This document shows positions 21,009 through 28,892 of a DNA stretch of 64,000 bases, one piece after another. A program made the translations under genes and the position numbers. The stretch is from JAVVEH01 sp032251435 (lineage in GTDB: Bacteria > Verrucomicrobiota > Lentisphaeria > Oligosphaerales > MVZH01): contig JAVVEH010000021.1 in the NCBI GenBank assembly GCA_032251435.1, positions 1 through 64,000 of the forward strand, in the 5' to 3' direction. The notes under the pieces are model-generated. The model was not told the DNA's origin, did not search any database, and worked only from the letters and a program-made list of their open reading frames with translations. Each line of letters starts with the position of its first letter. The first letter of the stretch is position 1.

Positions 21009-21026
21009 TTGGCACGGCATCTGCTT
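21009..21026 (+). promoter_or_regulatory. Sigma54 (-24/-12) promoter
   Basis: TTGGCACGGCATCTGCTT matches the sigma54 consensus TTGGCACG-N4-TTGCW with one mismatch in the -12 element. GG (21011-21012) and GC (21023-21024) are exactly 10 bases apart. The NifX-like gene begins about 45 bases downstream. Confidence 0.8.
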
Positions 21027-21069
21027 AAACACTGTGTCGAACGTTTGACGGTATTACGCGGGAGTCATG

Positions 21070-21462
21070 ATGCGAATCGCTTTAGCGGTCTTAAACAATC
21101 GAATCGCTCCGGTTTTTGACACGGCCCGTCACTTGATTGTCTTTGACGACAACGATGAAAAGGTGAGGCGGGAGGTTTCCCTTATTGAGGAGGTCCCCCT
21201 GCACCGGGCTCGTCAACTGGCGGATATCGGGGTCAATGTGTTGATTTGCGGGGCGGTTTCGCGGCCCTTGCGCGCCATGATCCAAGCGTGGGGGGTGGAG
21301 ATCCATCCATTTGTCTCCGGCGATGTGACCGATATTCTTCAAGCCTACCGGGACGGACGGCTGGACACACCGGATTTCGCCATGCCCGGATGCCGGGGCA
21401 TGCGCCACCAGCACGCGGGAGGCCGCCCCGGCGCGTGCCGACGGCGGCGGGGACGGGACTAA
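21070..21462 (+). CDS. NifX/NifB-C-type dinitrogenase cofactor-domain protein (1)
   Basis: About 130 residues; two adjacent ATGs (21067, 21070), the second better spaced from GGGAG. The fold is the NifX/NifB C-terminal domain (IALAVLNNRIAPVFDTARHLIVFD; later DIGVNVLICGAVS), a family that binds iron-molybdenum cofactor precursors or other Fe-S species. The C-terminus is an unusual Cys/Arg/Gly-rich tail (MPGCRGMRHQH). No nif structural genes occur here, so nitrogen fixation is not implied. It is the first gene after the sigma54 promoter and ends just before a GC-rich hairpin (21463-21487). Confidence 0.8.
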   Translation: MRIALAVLNNRIAPVFDTARHLIVFDDNDEKVRREVSLIEEVPLHRARQLADIGVNVLICGAVSRPLRAMIQAWGVEIHPFVSGDVTDILQAYRDGRLDTPDFAMPGCRGMRHQHAGGRPGACRRRRGRD

Positions 21463-21487
21463 CCGGGGGGGGGGGCGCGCCCCCCGG
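21463..21487. repeat. G-run/C-run hairpin after the first NifX-like gene
   Basis: CCGGGGGG and CCCCCCGG flank further Gs (11 Gs in a row) and form a very stable stem directly after the stop codon. No T-tract follows. It may protect the mRNA end or pause polymerase. The G-run is also a place where assembly errors are likely. Confidence 0.45.
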
Positions 21488-21552
21488 GCACAGTTGCGCT
21501 CCCGCTACTGAAAAACCTCAGGCCAGCGTCATAAAACCAGGTTTTAAAATAT

Positions 21553-21581
21553 TGTAACATACTCTTCTGTAATATGTTACA
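21553..21581. promoter_or_regulatory. Perfect 9-bp inverted repeat, candidate activator site
   Basis: TGTAACATA (21553-21561) and TATGTTACA (21573-21581) form a perfect dyad with an 11-base spacer, about 30 bases upstream of the second sigma54 promoter. This is the shape of a dimeric regulator site. It differs in sequence from the GCGATAA pair upstream of the first promoter, so either one of the two is not the activator site or two regulators act. Confidence 0.5.
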
Positions 21582-21609
21582 TTCTAAAACAGGCTGCTCT
21601 AAAAATTTG

Positions 21610-21627
21610 TTGGCACAGACGATGCTT
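21610..21627 (+). promoter_or_regulatory. Sigma54 (-24/-12) promoter
   Basis: TTGGCACAGACGATGCTT has GG (21612-21613) and GC (21624-21625) spaced by exactly 10 bases and the full TTGGCAC element, with one mismatch in TTGCT. It precedes the DUF5320 gene by about 85 bases and should drive the long downstream operon. Confidence 0.8.
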
Positions 21628-21711
21628 TGAGAAGGTGACCAGGCGTTGACGGTGTGTTCTTCAGCGCCGCCACCGCGAAACAGTAACAACAATCAAAAAG
21701 TGAGGTGTGTC

Positions 21712-22053
21712 ATGCCACGCGGAAATGGAACAGGACCAAATGGAATGGGCCCGATGACGGGTCGGGGCGCGGGATTCTGCGCCGGCTTTGAAACCGCCGG
21801 ATTCGCCAATCCGGCGCCCGGATACGGCATGGGCCGCGGCGGCCGCGGAATGGGCGGGGCCGGACTCGGCCTGAGACGGGGAGCTGGCGCCGGACGCGGC
21901 TTGGGCCGGCGGTTCGCCGGCGCATTGACGCGGCCAATGGTGTCCGCCGAGGACGAAAGAGCCGCTCTGCGCGAACAGGTGACAGCTCTGCGGACGAACG
22001 CGGACAAATTAGAAAAACAGCTGCGACAGCTGGAAAGTGATGACGCGGAATGA
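21712..22053 (+). CDS. DUF5320 family protein
   Basis: 113 residues from ATG 21712 (GAGGTG upstream). It begins with the family hallmark PRGNGTGPNGMGPMTGRGAG and continues as a Gly/Arg-rich low-complexity region to about residue 70. It ends in a coiled coil (EDERAALREQVTALRTNADK). The function is unknown; such proteins accompany NifX-like and MinD/ferredoxin ATPase genes in many anaerobes. It overlaps the next gene by four bases (ATGA). Confidence 0.8.
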   Translation: MPRGNGTGPNGMGPMTGRGAGFCAGFETAGFANPAPGYGMGRGGRGMGGAGLGLRRGAGAGRGLGRRFAGALTRPMVSAEDERAALREQVTALRTNADKLEKQLRQLESDDAE

Positions 22054-22412
22054 AAATAGCGGTAACCTGTATTGGCGACACGTCGGGAATGACTGTGGAT
22101 CCGCGCTTTGGCCGGGCCGCCCAGTTGTTGATTCACGACACGAAAACGGGCGCCTCCCGCATCGTTGACAATACCCAGAATCTGAACGCGGCGCAAGGCG
22201 CGGGCATTCAAACGGCGCAACATGTCATTGATGAGGGAGCCGAAGCGGTCATTACCGGAAATTGCGGGCCCAAGGCCTTCCGGGTGCTCACCGCCGCCGG
22301 CATCAAAATATACACGGTTCAGGACGTGACCGTGAAAGAGGCCTTGCAAGCGTGTGAGGAAAATCGGTTGACCGCGGTTTCCGCGGCGACGGTTGAAGGG
22401 CACTGGGTGTAA
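22050..22412 (+). CDS. NifX/NifB-C-type dinitrogenase cofactor-domain protein (2)
   Basis: 120 residues forming one compact NifX-like domain (MKIAVTCIGDTSGMTVDPRF, HVIDEGAEAVITGNCGPKAF). This version has the conserved GNCGPKAF loop with a single Cys. It probably binds an Fe-S or metal cluster. Start and stop codons overlap both neighbours, so translation is coupled with the DUF5320 gene upstream and the DUF89-MinD gene downstream. Confidence 0.85.
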   Translation: MKIAVTCIGDTSGMTVDPRFGRAAQLLIHDTKTGASRIVDNTQNLNAAQGAGIQTAQHVIDEGAEAVITGNCGPKAFRVLTAAGIKIYTVQDVTVKEALQACEENRLTAVSAATVEGHWV

Positions 22413-24166
22413 TGCGCACGCAATTGGATTGCCTCCCTTGTTTTGTCCGACAATCCTTGGAAGCGGCCCGGGAGATCACCAGCGATCAGCGGGTGATCGA
22501 AGCGTCCATGCGGGAAGTCTTGACGATTGCGGCGACCTTTGATTATCATCTGTCCCCGCCTGAGATGGGGCAGATGATTCATCGGGTGCTGCGGCGGAAT
22601 GTCAATCACCCCGACCCGTACCGGGAGATCAAAAAAAGATCCACGCGGAAAGCCCTCGCCTATGCCGATGAGATCCGGGCCCGCGTCGCCGCGGCTGAAA
22701 ACACATTCGAGACCGCGCTCCGCTTCGCCATCGCCGGGAATATCATGGATTTCGCTCTGACCACGCTGTGGGATGAGGACCGGATTGAGGCCTCCCTTGA
22801 GAAGGCTGTCCGGCAACCCTTGAATCAGCGCCTCGCGCGGGATCTGGAACAGGTTGTCCGGGAAGCGGACACGGTCTTGTACCTGGGCGACAACGCCGGA
22901 GAAACGGTCTTTGACCGCCTGTTTATTGAACAGTTTCCCGGCGCCCCGAAAGTGATTTACGCGGTGAAAGGCGGCCCGATTATCAATGACGCCACTCTCG
23001 AAGACGCCCGGGAAGCGGGGCTGGACCGCGTCGCGGAACTCCTTGAAAACGGCAATGACGCGCCGGGCACGGTCCTGTCGCAGGTGTCCGATGAATTCGC
23101 CCGGATCTATGACCAGGCGGATGTCGTCATCGCCAAAGGCCAGGCGAATTTTGAGACACTAAACACGGCGGACCGGACGATTTATTTTTTAACGCAAATG
23201 AAGTGCCCGACCATCGCCGAAAGCTATGGCTATCATGTCGGAGACTGGATCGTGACGACCACTGACGAGCTGCGGGAACGCGCGCCGTCACAGCCCGCCA
23301 CCCCGAAACGACCGTTCACGCTGGCCGTCGCCTCCGGCAAAGGGGGCACAGGCAAAACCACGCTGTCCGTCGCGTTGGCCCTGGCGGCGGCGGAACCGGT
23401 CTGGCTCCTGGACTGTGATGTTGAAGAACCCAACGCCCATATTTTTCTAAATCCGCCTGACACGGCGGAAACAATCGTGACCGTGAAAACTCCCGTGATC
23501 GACACGGAAAAATGCACCGCCTGCGGAAAATGCGCGGCGTTTTGCCAATTTAACGCGCTCGCCTGCTTGAAGAGCGGCGCGATGACGTTTCCAGAACTCT
23601 GCCACGGCTGCGGCGGCTGTATGAAAATATGTCCGGAACAGGCGATAACTGAAACGGACCGCCGGATTGGCTCTATCACTCAGGCGAGTCTGCGTGATAT
23701 CACCTTGGTCACTGGACGGCTGGACATCGGCCAGCCAATGGCCCCGCCGGTTATCCGCGCGGTTTGTGAAAAAGCGGCGACCGCTGGTTTGACCATCATC
23801 GACTCCCCGCCCGGCACATCCTGTCCGATGATCGCGGCTGCGCGCGGCGCCGATTTTGTCCTTCTCGTCAGCGAGCCGACACCCTTCGGCCTTCACGATT
23901 TAAAGCTGGCGGTGGAGACCGTCCGCGCGCTGGGCAAGCCCTTCGCCGTGGCTGTCAACCGGGCGGGAGAACATTCGGACGAGTGCCCTCTGACCGCGTA
24001 TTGCGCGGAGGAGGACATCCCCGTCGCCTTGCGCGTGCCGGATGACCGCCGCGTGGCGGTGGCCTATTCCAACGGTGAGAATCTGCTGACCGCCCGCCCG
24101 GATGTCGCCTGTGAACTCAACGCCTTTATTGAAAAAATCCGGCGGGAAGGACATCGTGTCGAATGA
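22412..24166 (+). CDS. DUF89 domain fused to MinD/Mrp-type ferredoxin ATPase
   Basis: 584 residues with two halves. Residues 1-290 are a DUF89 (damage-control phosphatase, ARMT1-like) domain of the type beginning CLPCFVRQ, with metal-site segments GDNAGE (about 158) and KGGPIINDAT, and AKGQANFETL. Residues 305-584 are a MinD-superfamily ATPase: P-loop ASGKGGTGKTT (about 309), two inserted 4Fe-4S motifs (CTACGKCAAFC, CHGCGGCMKIC at about 368-406), then SPPGTSCP. Single-domain versions of both are known; I do not know this fusion. The reaction is unknown; the fusion suggests that a metal-dependent hydrolase acts with an Fe-S ATPase. It overlaps the next gene by four bases. Confidence 0.88.
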   Translation: MRTQLDCLPCFVRQSLEAAREITSDQRVIEASMREVLTIAATFDYHLSPPEMGQMIHRVLRRNVNHPDPYREIKKRSTRKALAYADEIRARVAAAENTFETALRFAIAGNIMDFALTTLWDEDRIEASLEKAVRQPLNQRLARDLEQVVREADTVLYLGDNAGETVFDRLFIEQFPGAPKVIYAVKGGPIINDATLEDAREAGLDRVAELLENGNDAPGTVLSQVSDEFARIYDQADVVIAKGQANFETLNTADRTIYFLTQMKCPTIAESYGYHVGDWIVTTTDELRERAPSQPATPKRPFTLAVASGKGGTGKTTLSVALALAAAEPVWLLDCDVEEPNAHIFLNPPDTAETIVTVKTPVIDTEKCTACGKCAAFCQFNALACLKSGAMTFPELCHGCGGCMKICPEQAITETDRRIGSITQASLRDITLVTGRLDIGQPMAPPVIRAVCEKAATAGLTIIDSPPGTSCPMIAAARGADFVLLVSEPTPFGLHDLKLAVETVRALGKPFAVAVNRAGEHSDECPLTAYCAEEDIPVALRVPDDRRVAVAYSNGENLLTARPDVACELNAFIEKIRREGHRVE

Positions 24167-25035
24167 AAGAAATTGTGGTGATCAGTGGTAAAGGGGGAAC
24201 CGGTAAAACCAGCTTGACTGGCGCCTTCGCCAGCTTGGCTGAAAACGCGGTGCTGGCGGACTGCGATGTGGATGCGGCCGACCTGCATCTGCTGCTCCAG
24301 CCAAAGGTGAGACAGCGGACCGATTTTTACAGCGGCCATCAGGCCCGCGTCAGGCAAGCGGACTGCGTCGGTTGCGGCGCCTGCCTGGCTTATTGCCGGT
24401 TCGCCGCGGTGAAGATGGATCCTCCCCGCGGTCCGTTTCACATTGAACCGACGGCGTGCGAGGGATGCGGGGTCTGTGTTCAATTCTGCCCGGTCAAAGC
24501 GATTGACTTTAATGACAGTCTATGCGGAGAATGGTACATCTCTGAAACCCGTCACGGACCGATGGTCCACGCCCGATTGGGAATCGGCGCGGAAAATTCG
24601 GGACGGCTGGTCAGTCTGGTGCGCTCTGAAGCGCGGAAGCTGGCTGAGGAAGAAAACCGGGCTCTCGTGCTGGTTGACGGCCCGCCGGGGGTGGGGTGCC
24701 CCGTCATCGCCTCTATTACAGGCGCTGACGCGGTCCTGGTGGTGACTGAGCCGACACTGTCGGGCAAGCATGATTTGAACCGGGTTCTGGATTTGGCGGC
24801 GCATTTCTCGATCCCCGCCAATGTCTGTGTCAACAAATGGGATATCAATCCGGACATGGCTGACAGCATTGAGGATGAGGCCGGCCAGCGGGGGGCGACG
24901 ATTCTCGGACGCGTCTCCTACAGCCCCGAGATGACCCAGGCGCAGATCGCGGGACAAACCATCCCTGAATACAGTGACGGACAACTGACCCGGGAAATCA
25001 CGGCTATTTGGCGGGCACTATGGACGAAGATGTGA
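24163..25035 (+). CDS. MinD-superfamily ATPase with inserted ferredoxin domain
   Basis: 290 residues. It has the P-loop SGKGGTGKTSLTGAFASL at the N-terminus, the ADCDVDAADLHLLL segment, two 4Fe-4S motifs (CVGCGACLAYC about 68-78, CEGCGVCVQFC about 99-109), and VDGPPGVGCPVIASITGAD. It is paralogous to the ATPase half of the preceding protein, and such pairs are usually encoded side by side and may form heterodimers. Nucleotide-dependent Fe-S or metal-cofactor handling is the family-based guess. Confidence 0.87.
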   Translation: MKEIVVISGKGGTGKTSLTGAFASLAENAVLADCDVDAADLHLLLQPKVRQRTDFYSGHQARVRQADCVGCGACLAYCRFAAVKMDPPRGPFHIEPTACEGCGVCVQFCPVKAIDFNDSLCGEWYISETRHGPMVHARLGIGAENSGRLVSLVRSEARKLAEEENRALVLVDGPPGVGCPVIASITGADAVLVVTEPTLSGKHDLNRVLDLAAHFSIPANVCVNKWDINPDMADSIEDEAGQRGATILGRVSYSPEMTQAQIAGQTIPEYSDGQLTREITAIWRALWTKM

Positions 25036-25376
25036 CCACCCAAAAACGGTCGGCCCATTTTGGCGCGTTAAACAACGCGGACGGGCGCGCCCGGATCACC
25101 GGACCTTGCGGAGACACCATGGAATTTTGGCTGGCGGTGGATGCCGGGGGCCGCGTCACCAAGGTTGGATTCACAACCGATGGCTGCGGCAGCTCTGTCA
25201 TCTGCGGCGAGGCGGCCTGCCGGATCGCGGAAGGCGCGCTGATAAAGGTCGTGAGGCGGCTGGAGCAAGCCGATGTGCTCGCCCTGGCCCGCGGCGTGCC
25301 TGATGAGCACCGTCACTGCGCCTTGCTGGCGGCGAACACGCTGAAACAAGCCGTGCGGTCTGTCCGCGGAACATGA
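25020..25376 (+). CDS. IscU/NifU-N-like iron-sulfur scaffold protein
   Basis: About 118 residues from ATG 25020. The three cluster-binding Cys of IscU-type scaffolds can be placed in GPCGDTMEFWL, TDGCGSSVICGEA and HRHCALLA. The Ala-rich C-terminal helix (LAANTLKQAV) matches the family. It overlaps the end of the preceding ATPase gene by 16 bases and the next gene by four. It probably carries a nascent Fe-S cluster for the ATPases of this cluster. Confidence 0.75.
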   Translation: MDEDVTTQKRSAHFGALNNADGRARITGPCGDTMEFWLAVDAGGRVTKVGFTTDGCGSSVICGEAACRIAEGALIKVVRRLEQADVLALARGVPDEHRHCALLAANTLKQAVRSVRGT

Positions 25377-26317
25377 TTAAACCATTAGATTTTTTACTGA
25401 CTAACGAAAGACAAAAAACCATGATCATGGAATGTAAAACACCTGGCGGTGACTGCGAAACGTGTGGCGAGAAAGCGTGTCCGTCGCGCGAAGATACCAA
25501 CGATCTTCTGCGCCGGCGGCTGGCGCGGATTAAGAACACGCTCGTGGTCTTGTCCGGTAAAGGCGGCGTGGGAAAAAGCACGGTGGCGGTCAATTTGGCG
25601 GTGTCTTTGGCCATGGAGGGGAAAAAAGTCGGCTTGCTGGATGTGGACATTCACGGCCCGAGTGTTCCGGTTATGCTGGGCGTGGTCCGGGAACGCGTCA
25701 CCTGTGGTCCGGAGGGATTGATCCCGATTGAGACAGCCGGTGTCAAAGTCATGTCCATCGCCTTTGTTCTGGATGATCCCGACGCGGCGGTCATCTGGCG
25801 CGGCCCCATGAAAATGGGTGTGATTGAGCAATTTTTAAAAGATGTCAACTGGGGGGAACTGGATTACTTGATTGTGGATTGTCCGCCGGGAACCGGTGAT
25901 GAACCCTTGTCGGTCGTGCAGTTGTTGCAGAAACCCACCGGAGCCGTTGTCGTCACCACGCCGCAGGAAGTGGCGGCCGCCGACGTGCGCAAATCCATTG
26001 ATTTCTGCCGTAAACTCAACCTGCCGGTTTTGGGCGTGGTGGAAAACATGAGCGGTTTCGCCTGCCCGGATTGCGGCAACGTGACGGCTATTTTCGGAAC
26101 CGGCGGGGGGGAACGCCTGGCGACAGATAACGGTGTCCCGTTTCTGGGTGGCATTCCGATCGATCCGGCGGTCACGGCGGCCGGTGACGCGGGGCAATCA
26201 TTTGTCCACCGATTCGCGAAGTCCGCGTCGGCGAAAGCGTTCGCGGCGATCGCCGAACCGTTTCTGAAGTTAACCGCGCGTACAGCGTGTTCCGCCTGCG
26301 CGGCAATCGATAAATAG
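25373..26317 (+). CDS. Mrp/NBP35-type Fe-S carrier ATPase
   Basis: 314 residues (an internal ATG at 25421 is an alternative start). The N-terminus has a Cys cluster (GGDCETCGEKACPS) like that of NBP35, then the deviant P-loop LSGKGGVGKSTVAVNLA, DVDIHGPSVP, YLIVDCPPGTGDEPLS and the conserved CPDCG that binds a bridging 4Fe-4S cluster. This family transfers Fe-S clusters to apoproteins. Coupling to the IscU-like gene upstream supports that role. Confidence 0.9.
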   Translation: MIKPLDFLLTNERQKTMIMECKTPGGDCETCGEKACPSREDTNDLLRRRLARIKNTLVVLSGKGGVGKSTVAVNLAVSLAMEGKKVGLLDVDIHGPSVPVMLGVVRERVTCGPEGLIPIETAGVKVMSIAFVLDDPDAAVIWRGPMKMGVIEQFLKDVNWGELDYLIVDCPPGTGDEPLSVVQLLQKPTGAVVVTTPQEVAAADVRKSIDFCRKLNLPVLGVVENMSGFACPDCGNVTAIFGTGGGERLATDNGVPFLGGIPIDPAVTAAGDAGQSFVHRFAKSASAKAFAAIAEPFLKLTARTACSACAAIDK

Positions 26318-26394
26318 ATCAATAGACGGTCCGCGGATAAGCCGTGAACCAACACCCTTGGTCGTAAACAAACCAACAACAAAAAGGTCCTATC

Positions 26395-26733
26395 ATGAAA
26401 ATCGCCATCCCTTTGGCTGACGGAAGGTTGAGCGCCCATTTTGGTCATTGCGCGTCGTTCGCGCTGATTGACGTGGATCCTGAGAAAAAAACCATCACCG
26501 GGCGGACGGAGCTTCCCGCCCCCCCCCATCAGCCCGGCCTCCTTCCCCCGTGGCTGGCGGAACAAGGAGCGACCGTGATTATCGCGGGAGGCATGGGACA
26601 ACGCGCCCAGGCGCTGTTCCAGAACCAGGGCATTGATGTGGTTGTCGGAGCCCGGTCGGCGGCGCCGGAAAAAATCGTCATGGATTATCTGGCCGGGACC
26701 TTGGTCAGCGGAGAAAACCTTTGTGACCACTAG
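26395..26733 (+). CDS. NifX/NifB-C-type dinitrogenase cofactor-domain protein (3)
   Basis: 112 residues, beginning KIAIPLADGRLSAHFGHC, the typical start of this family, and containing GATVIIAGGMGQRAQALF. It is closest in style to the NifX-like proteins encoded next to Mrp in anaerobes. It has its own ribosome site (AAAGGTCC) after a 77-base gap. It overlaps the next gene by 11 bases. Confidence 0.85.
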   Translation: MKIAIPLADGRLSAHFGHCASFALIDVDPEKKTITGRTELPAPPHQPGLLPPWLAEQGATVIIAGGMGQRAQALFQNQGIDVVVGARSAAPEKIVMDYLAGTLVSGENLCDH

Positions 26734-27553
26734 CCTCACTGTTTTGATGGACAACACCAGCCATGACTCGCTCTCCAGCGAGCATGGTTTTTCCTGCTGG
26801 CTCCGACTGGCGGACATGTCCATCCTGTTTGACACCGGTCAAAGCGCGGGATTCGCGGACAACGCGGCGGCCCTGGGCATTGATTTGTCCCGGACATCCG
26901 CCATTGTGCTGAGTCACGGGCACTACGATCACACGGGCGGTGTCACAACCGCCCTCGCCCTCGCCCCTGACGCCACGATGTATATGCACCCGTCGGCCTT
27001 GGACACGCGTTTTTCCCAACGGGACGGGCGGCCCCGGTCCATCGCCATGCCGCTGGCATCCATGCGCGCGGTTCTTGACTTGCCCGTGGATCAGGTCAAA
27101 TGGGTGACCCGCCCCTATGAAATCAGCGCCGGAGTGTGGATAACCGGACCAGTGCCCCGCCAAACCGATTTTGAAGATGTCGGCGGGCGTTTTTTTCTCG
27201 ACAAACAATGCCGGCGCCCGGACATGATTGAGGATGACCTCAGCTTATGGGTGGAGACACCGACAGGCTTGGTGGTGATTCTCGGATGCTGTCACGCCGG
27301 CGTGATTAATACGCTCCGGCACATCGAAACGCTTGCCGGGTGTCAGCGCGTCCGCGGAATTGTCGGGGGAATGCATCTAGTCCATGCGGATGACAACCGG
27401 TTGAACAAGACCGTCGAGGTGTTGAATCAGTATGCCTTGGACTTTATCGCCCCCTGTCACTGCACCGGAGACGCCGCCATTCAACACTTTAAGACTCATC
27501 TCACCTGTCGTGTGACACCCGCCCGTGTCGGCTGGTCAATGCCGCTGACGTAG
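26723..27553 (+). CDS. Metallo-beta-lactamase-fold protein (dihydropterin-type synthase-like)
   Basis: 276 residues from GTG 26723 (GGAG upstream). The metal-binding motif is LSHGHYDHTGG, with further ligands in GCCHAGVINT and the C-terminal PCHCTG. The family includes MJ0301-type proteins annotated as methylaminobenzene-ribofuranosyl 5'-phosphate synthases, but in bacteria the substrate is unknown. It is the last gene of the NifX/MinD/Mrp cluster and overlaps the third NifX-like gene, so a role tied to that system is likely. Confidence 0.82.
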   Translation: MTTSLTVLMDNTSHDSLSSEHGFSCWLRLADMSILFDTGQSAGFADNAAALGIDLSRTSAIVLSHGHYDHTGGVTTALALAPDATMYMHPSALDTRFSQRDGRPRSIAMPLASMRAVLDLPVDQVKWVTRPYEISAGVWITGPVPRQTDFEDVGGRFFLDKQCRRPDMIEDDLSLWVETPTGLVVILGCCHAGVINTLRHIETLAGCQRVRGIVGGMHLVHADDNRLNKTVEVLNQYALDFIAPCHCTGDAAIQHFKTHLTCRVTPARVGWSMPLT

Positions 27554-27650
27554 TCCCGCGTCTTCCGCGTTTTTGCGGTGGGTCAGGCCCATTTTTTTCG
27601 GTCCAAAGTTGTGGGGGGCTGCCGAGTTAACGCCGCAGAGAGGGCGTGGC

Positions 27651-28592
27651 CTACCGGGAAACCCGTGTGGGGACTGTCTTTTTTACGATAAACACGCTCA
27701 ATTCGTACAGTCCCAGCATGGGGATGGCTAACGCGATCTGACTGAAAACATCGGGTGGTGTCAGCCAGGCGGCGGCAATAAACGCCAATATGACCGCGTA
27801 CACCCGGCCTTTGGCCAGGCGGTCCGCCGTCACGAGCCCGAAGCGAGCGAGCACGCCGAAAACCAACGGCATTTCAAAAACCAGCCCGAAAGCGATAATC
27901 AGCCGGGCGCAGAAGCTGATGTACCCCCTTAAAGGCCATATGTGTTCCACGCCGGGGGCGTTGAATGTGAGTAACGCTGGAATGCCAAAAGGCAGGAAAC
28001 CGTACCCGAAGGCAATCCCGATTGAAAATAAAAGCGTGGCCGCCGCGGTCGATTTCAGGACCAACCGCCGCTCGTCCCGGCGGATACCGGGGCTGGCGAA
28101 CGCCCAGAAAAAATGGACAATGAAGGGCACCGCGGCCACCGCGCCACCGAGGAAAGCGACAGTCATGCGAATCATGAACGGTTCCACTGGCGATGAGTAA
28201 ACGACCCGTATGCGGTCGGCGGGCGCCCCGTTGGCGCCCGTCATCCCCCTCTCCGCCAACAAGACAGCCAGACACTGGGACTGGATCTCGACTTTTTCGG
28301 CAAGACAAAGTTCCGGGTCCGCCAGACGGTCCAGCAAGAGGGACACGCGGCCGTCTTCGCTGCCACCCGGGGAACCATCCGCGGGCTCCGCGGAGGAGCT
28401 GGCGAAATAGTGGTCGCGCAGGGCGGGATCCAAATAATCCCGGACAGGAAAAAGCAGTAGCCGGAAAACACATGGTGTGACGAACAATCCCAGCACCGAA
28501 CACACCGCCAAAGCGGCGATACTTTTAAACAACACCCGGCGCAAAACGTCCAAATGCTCCCAGAGAGTTAATGTTGGCGTGTCGGGAAGCAT
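27651..28592 (-). CDS. tatC: Twin-arginine translocase subunit TatC with enlarged periplasmic loop
   Basis: Inner-membrane receptor for twin-arginine signal peptides; about 313 residues from ATG 28592 (AAGGA upstream). It starts with the cytoplasmic LWEHLDVLRRV motif and has six membrane segments, including FGLVFEMPLVFGVLARFGLV and ending AIPMLGLYELSVF. The first periplasmic loop (about residues 51-134) is some 60 residues longer than in E. coli. The extra part is polar, with a Ser/Gly/Asp-rich start (SSSAEPADGSPGG) and a helical rest. No tatA is adjacent. Confidence 0.92.
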   Translation of the reverse strand: MLPDTPTLTLWEHLDVLRRVLFKSIAALAVCSVLGLFVTPCVFRLLLFPVRDYLDPALRDHYFASSSAEPADGSPGGSEDGRVSLLLDRLADPELCLAEKVEIQSQCLAVLLAERGMTGANGAPADRIRVVYSSPVEPFMIRMTVAFLGGAVAAVPFIVHFFWAFASPGIRRDERRLVLKSTAAATLLFSIGIAFGYGFLPFGIPALLTFNAPGVEHIWPLRGYISFCARLIIAFGLVFEMPLVFGVLARFGLVTADRLAKGRVYAVILAFIAAAWLTPPDVFSQIALAIPMLGLYELSVFIVKKTVPTRVSR

Positions 28593-28892
28593 CAGTGTTC
28601 CTTCTTTCCATTGTTCCGGCCAGCCCGCGAGAGACATCGCAACGTATCCCGCGCGCCGATTAAGTCAAATCACGGTGGCCCATAACGCGTGAAAACCGGG
28701 CGGAACGTTGACGCGCGCGCCCCGGGGGGCGGGCCGCGGTGACACGGGCAAATCCATACGCTTCCTTCAATACATTGTTAGCGGCGTGTTAGTTTTCTCA
28801 TTTTCCGCTTGTTTTTCATCTTTCTTCCGTTAGTTTTCTAACCTTTCGGCGGTGATTAGGATTCATAGCTTAACCAAGAGAAGTGTTTGATT
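28593..28892. other. Gene-free region between tatC and the Na/Pi cotransporter gene
   Basis: A 300-base divergent spacer. The half nearest tatC is GC-rich. The half nearest the cotransporter is T-rich (TTAGTTTTC occurs twice, about 28789 and 28831) and should contain that gene's promoter. No RNA gene or small protein was recognised. Confidence 0.4.

Noticed and set aside
21463..21487. Rho-independent terminator
   Set aside because: The stem is very stable but no T-run follows; recorded as a structured repeat instead.
19353..27553. Nitrogen-fixation gene cluster
   Set aside because: Several NifX-like domains occur, but no nifHDK, nifEN or full nifB is present; these domains are common in non-diazotrophic anaerobes.
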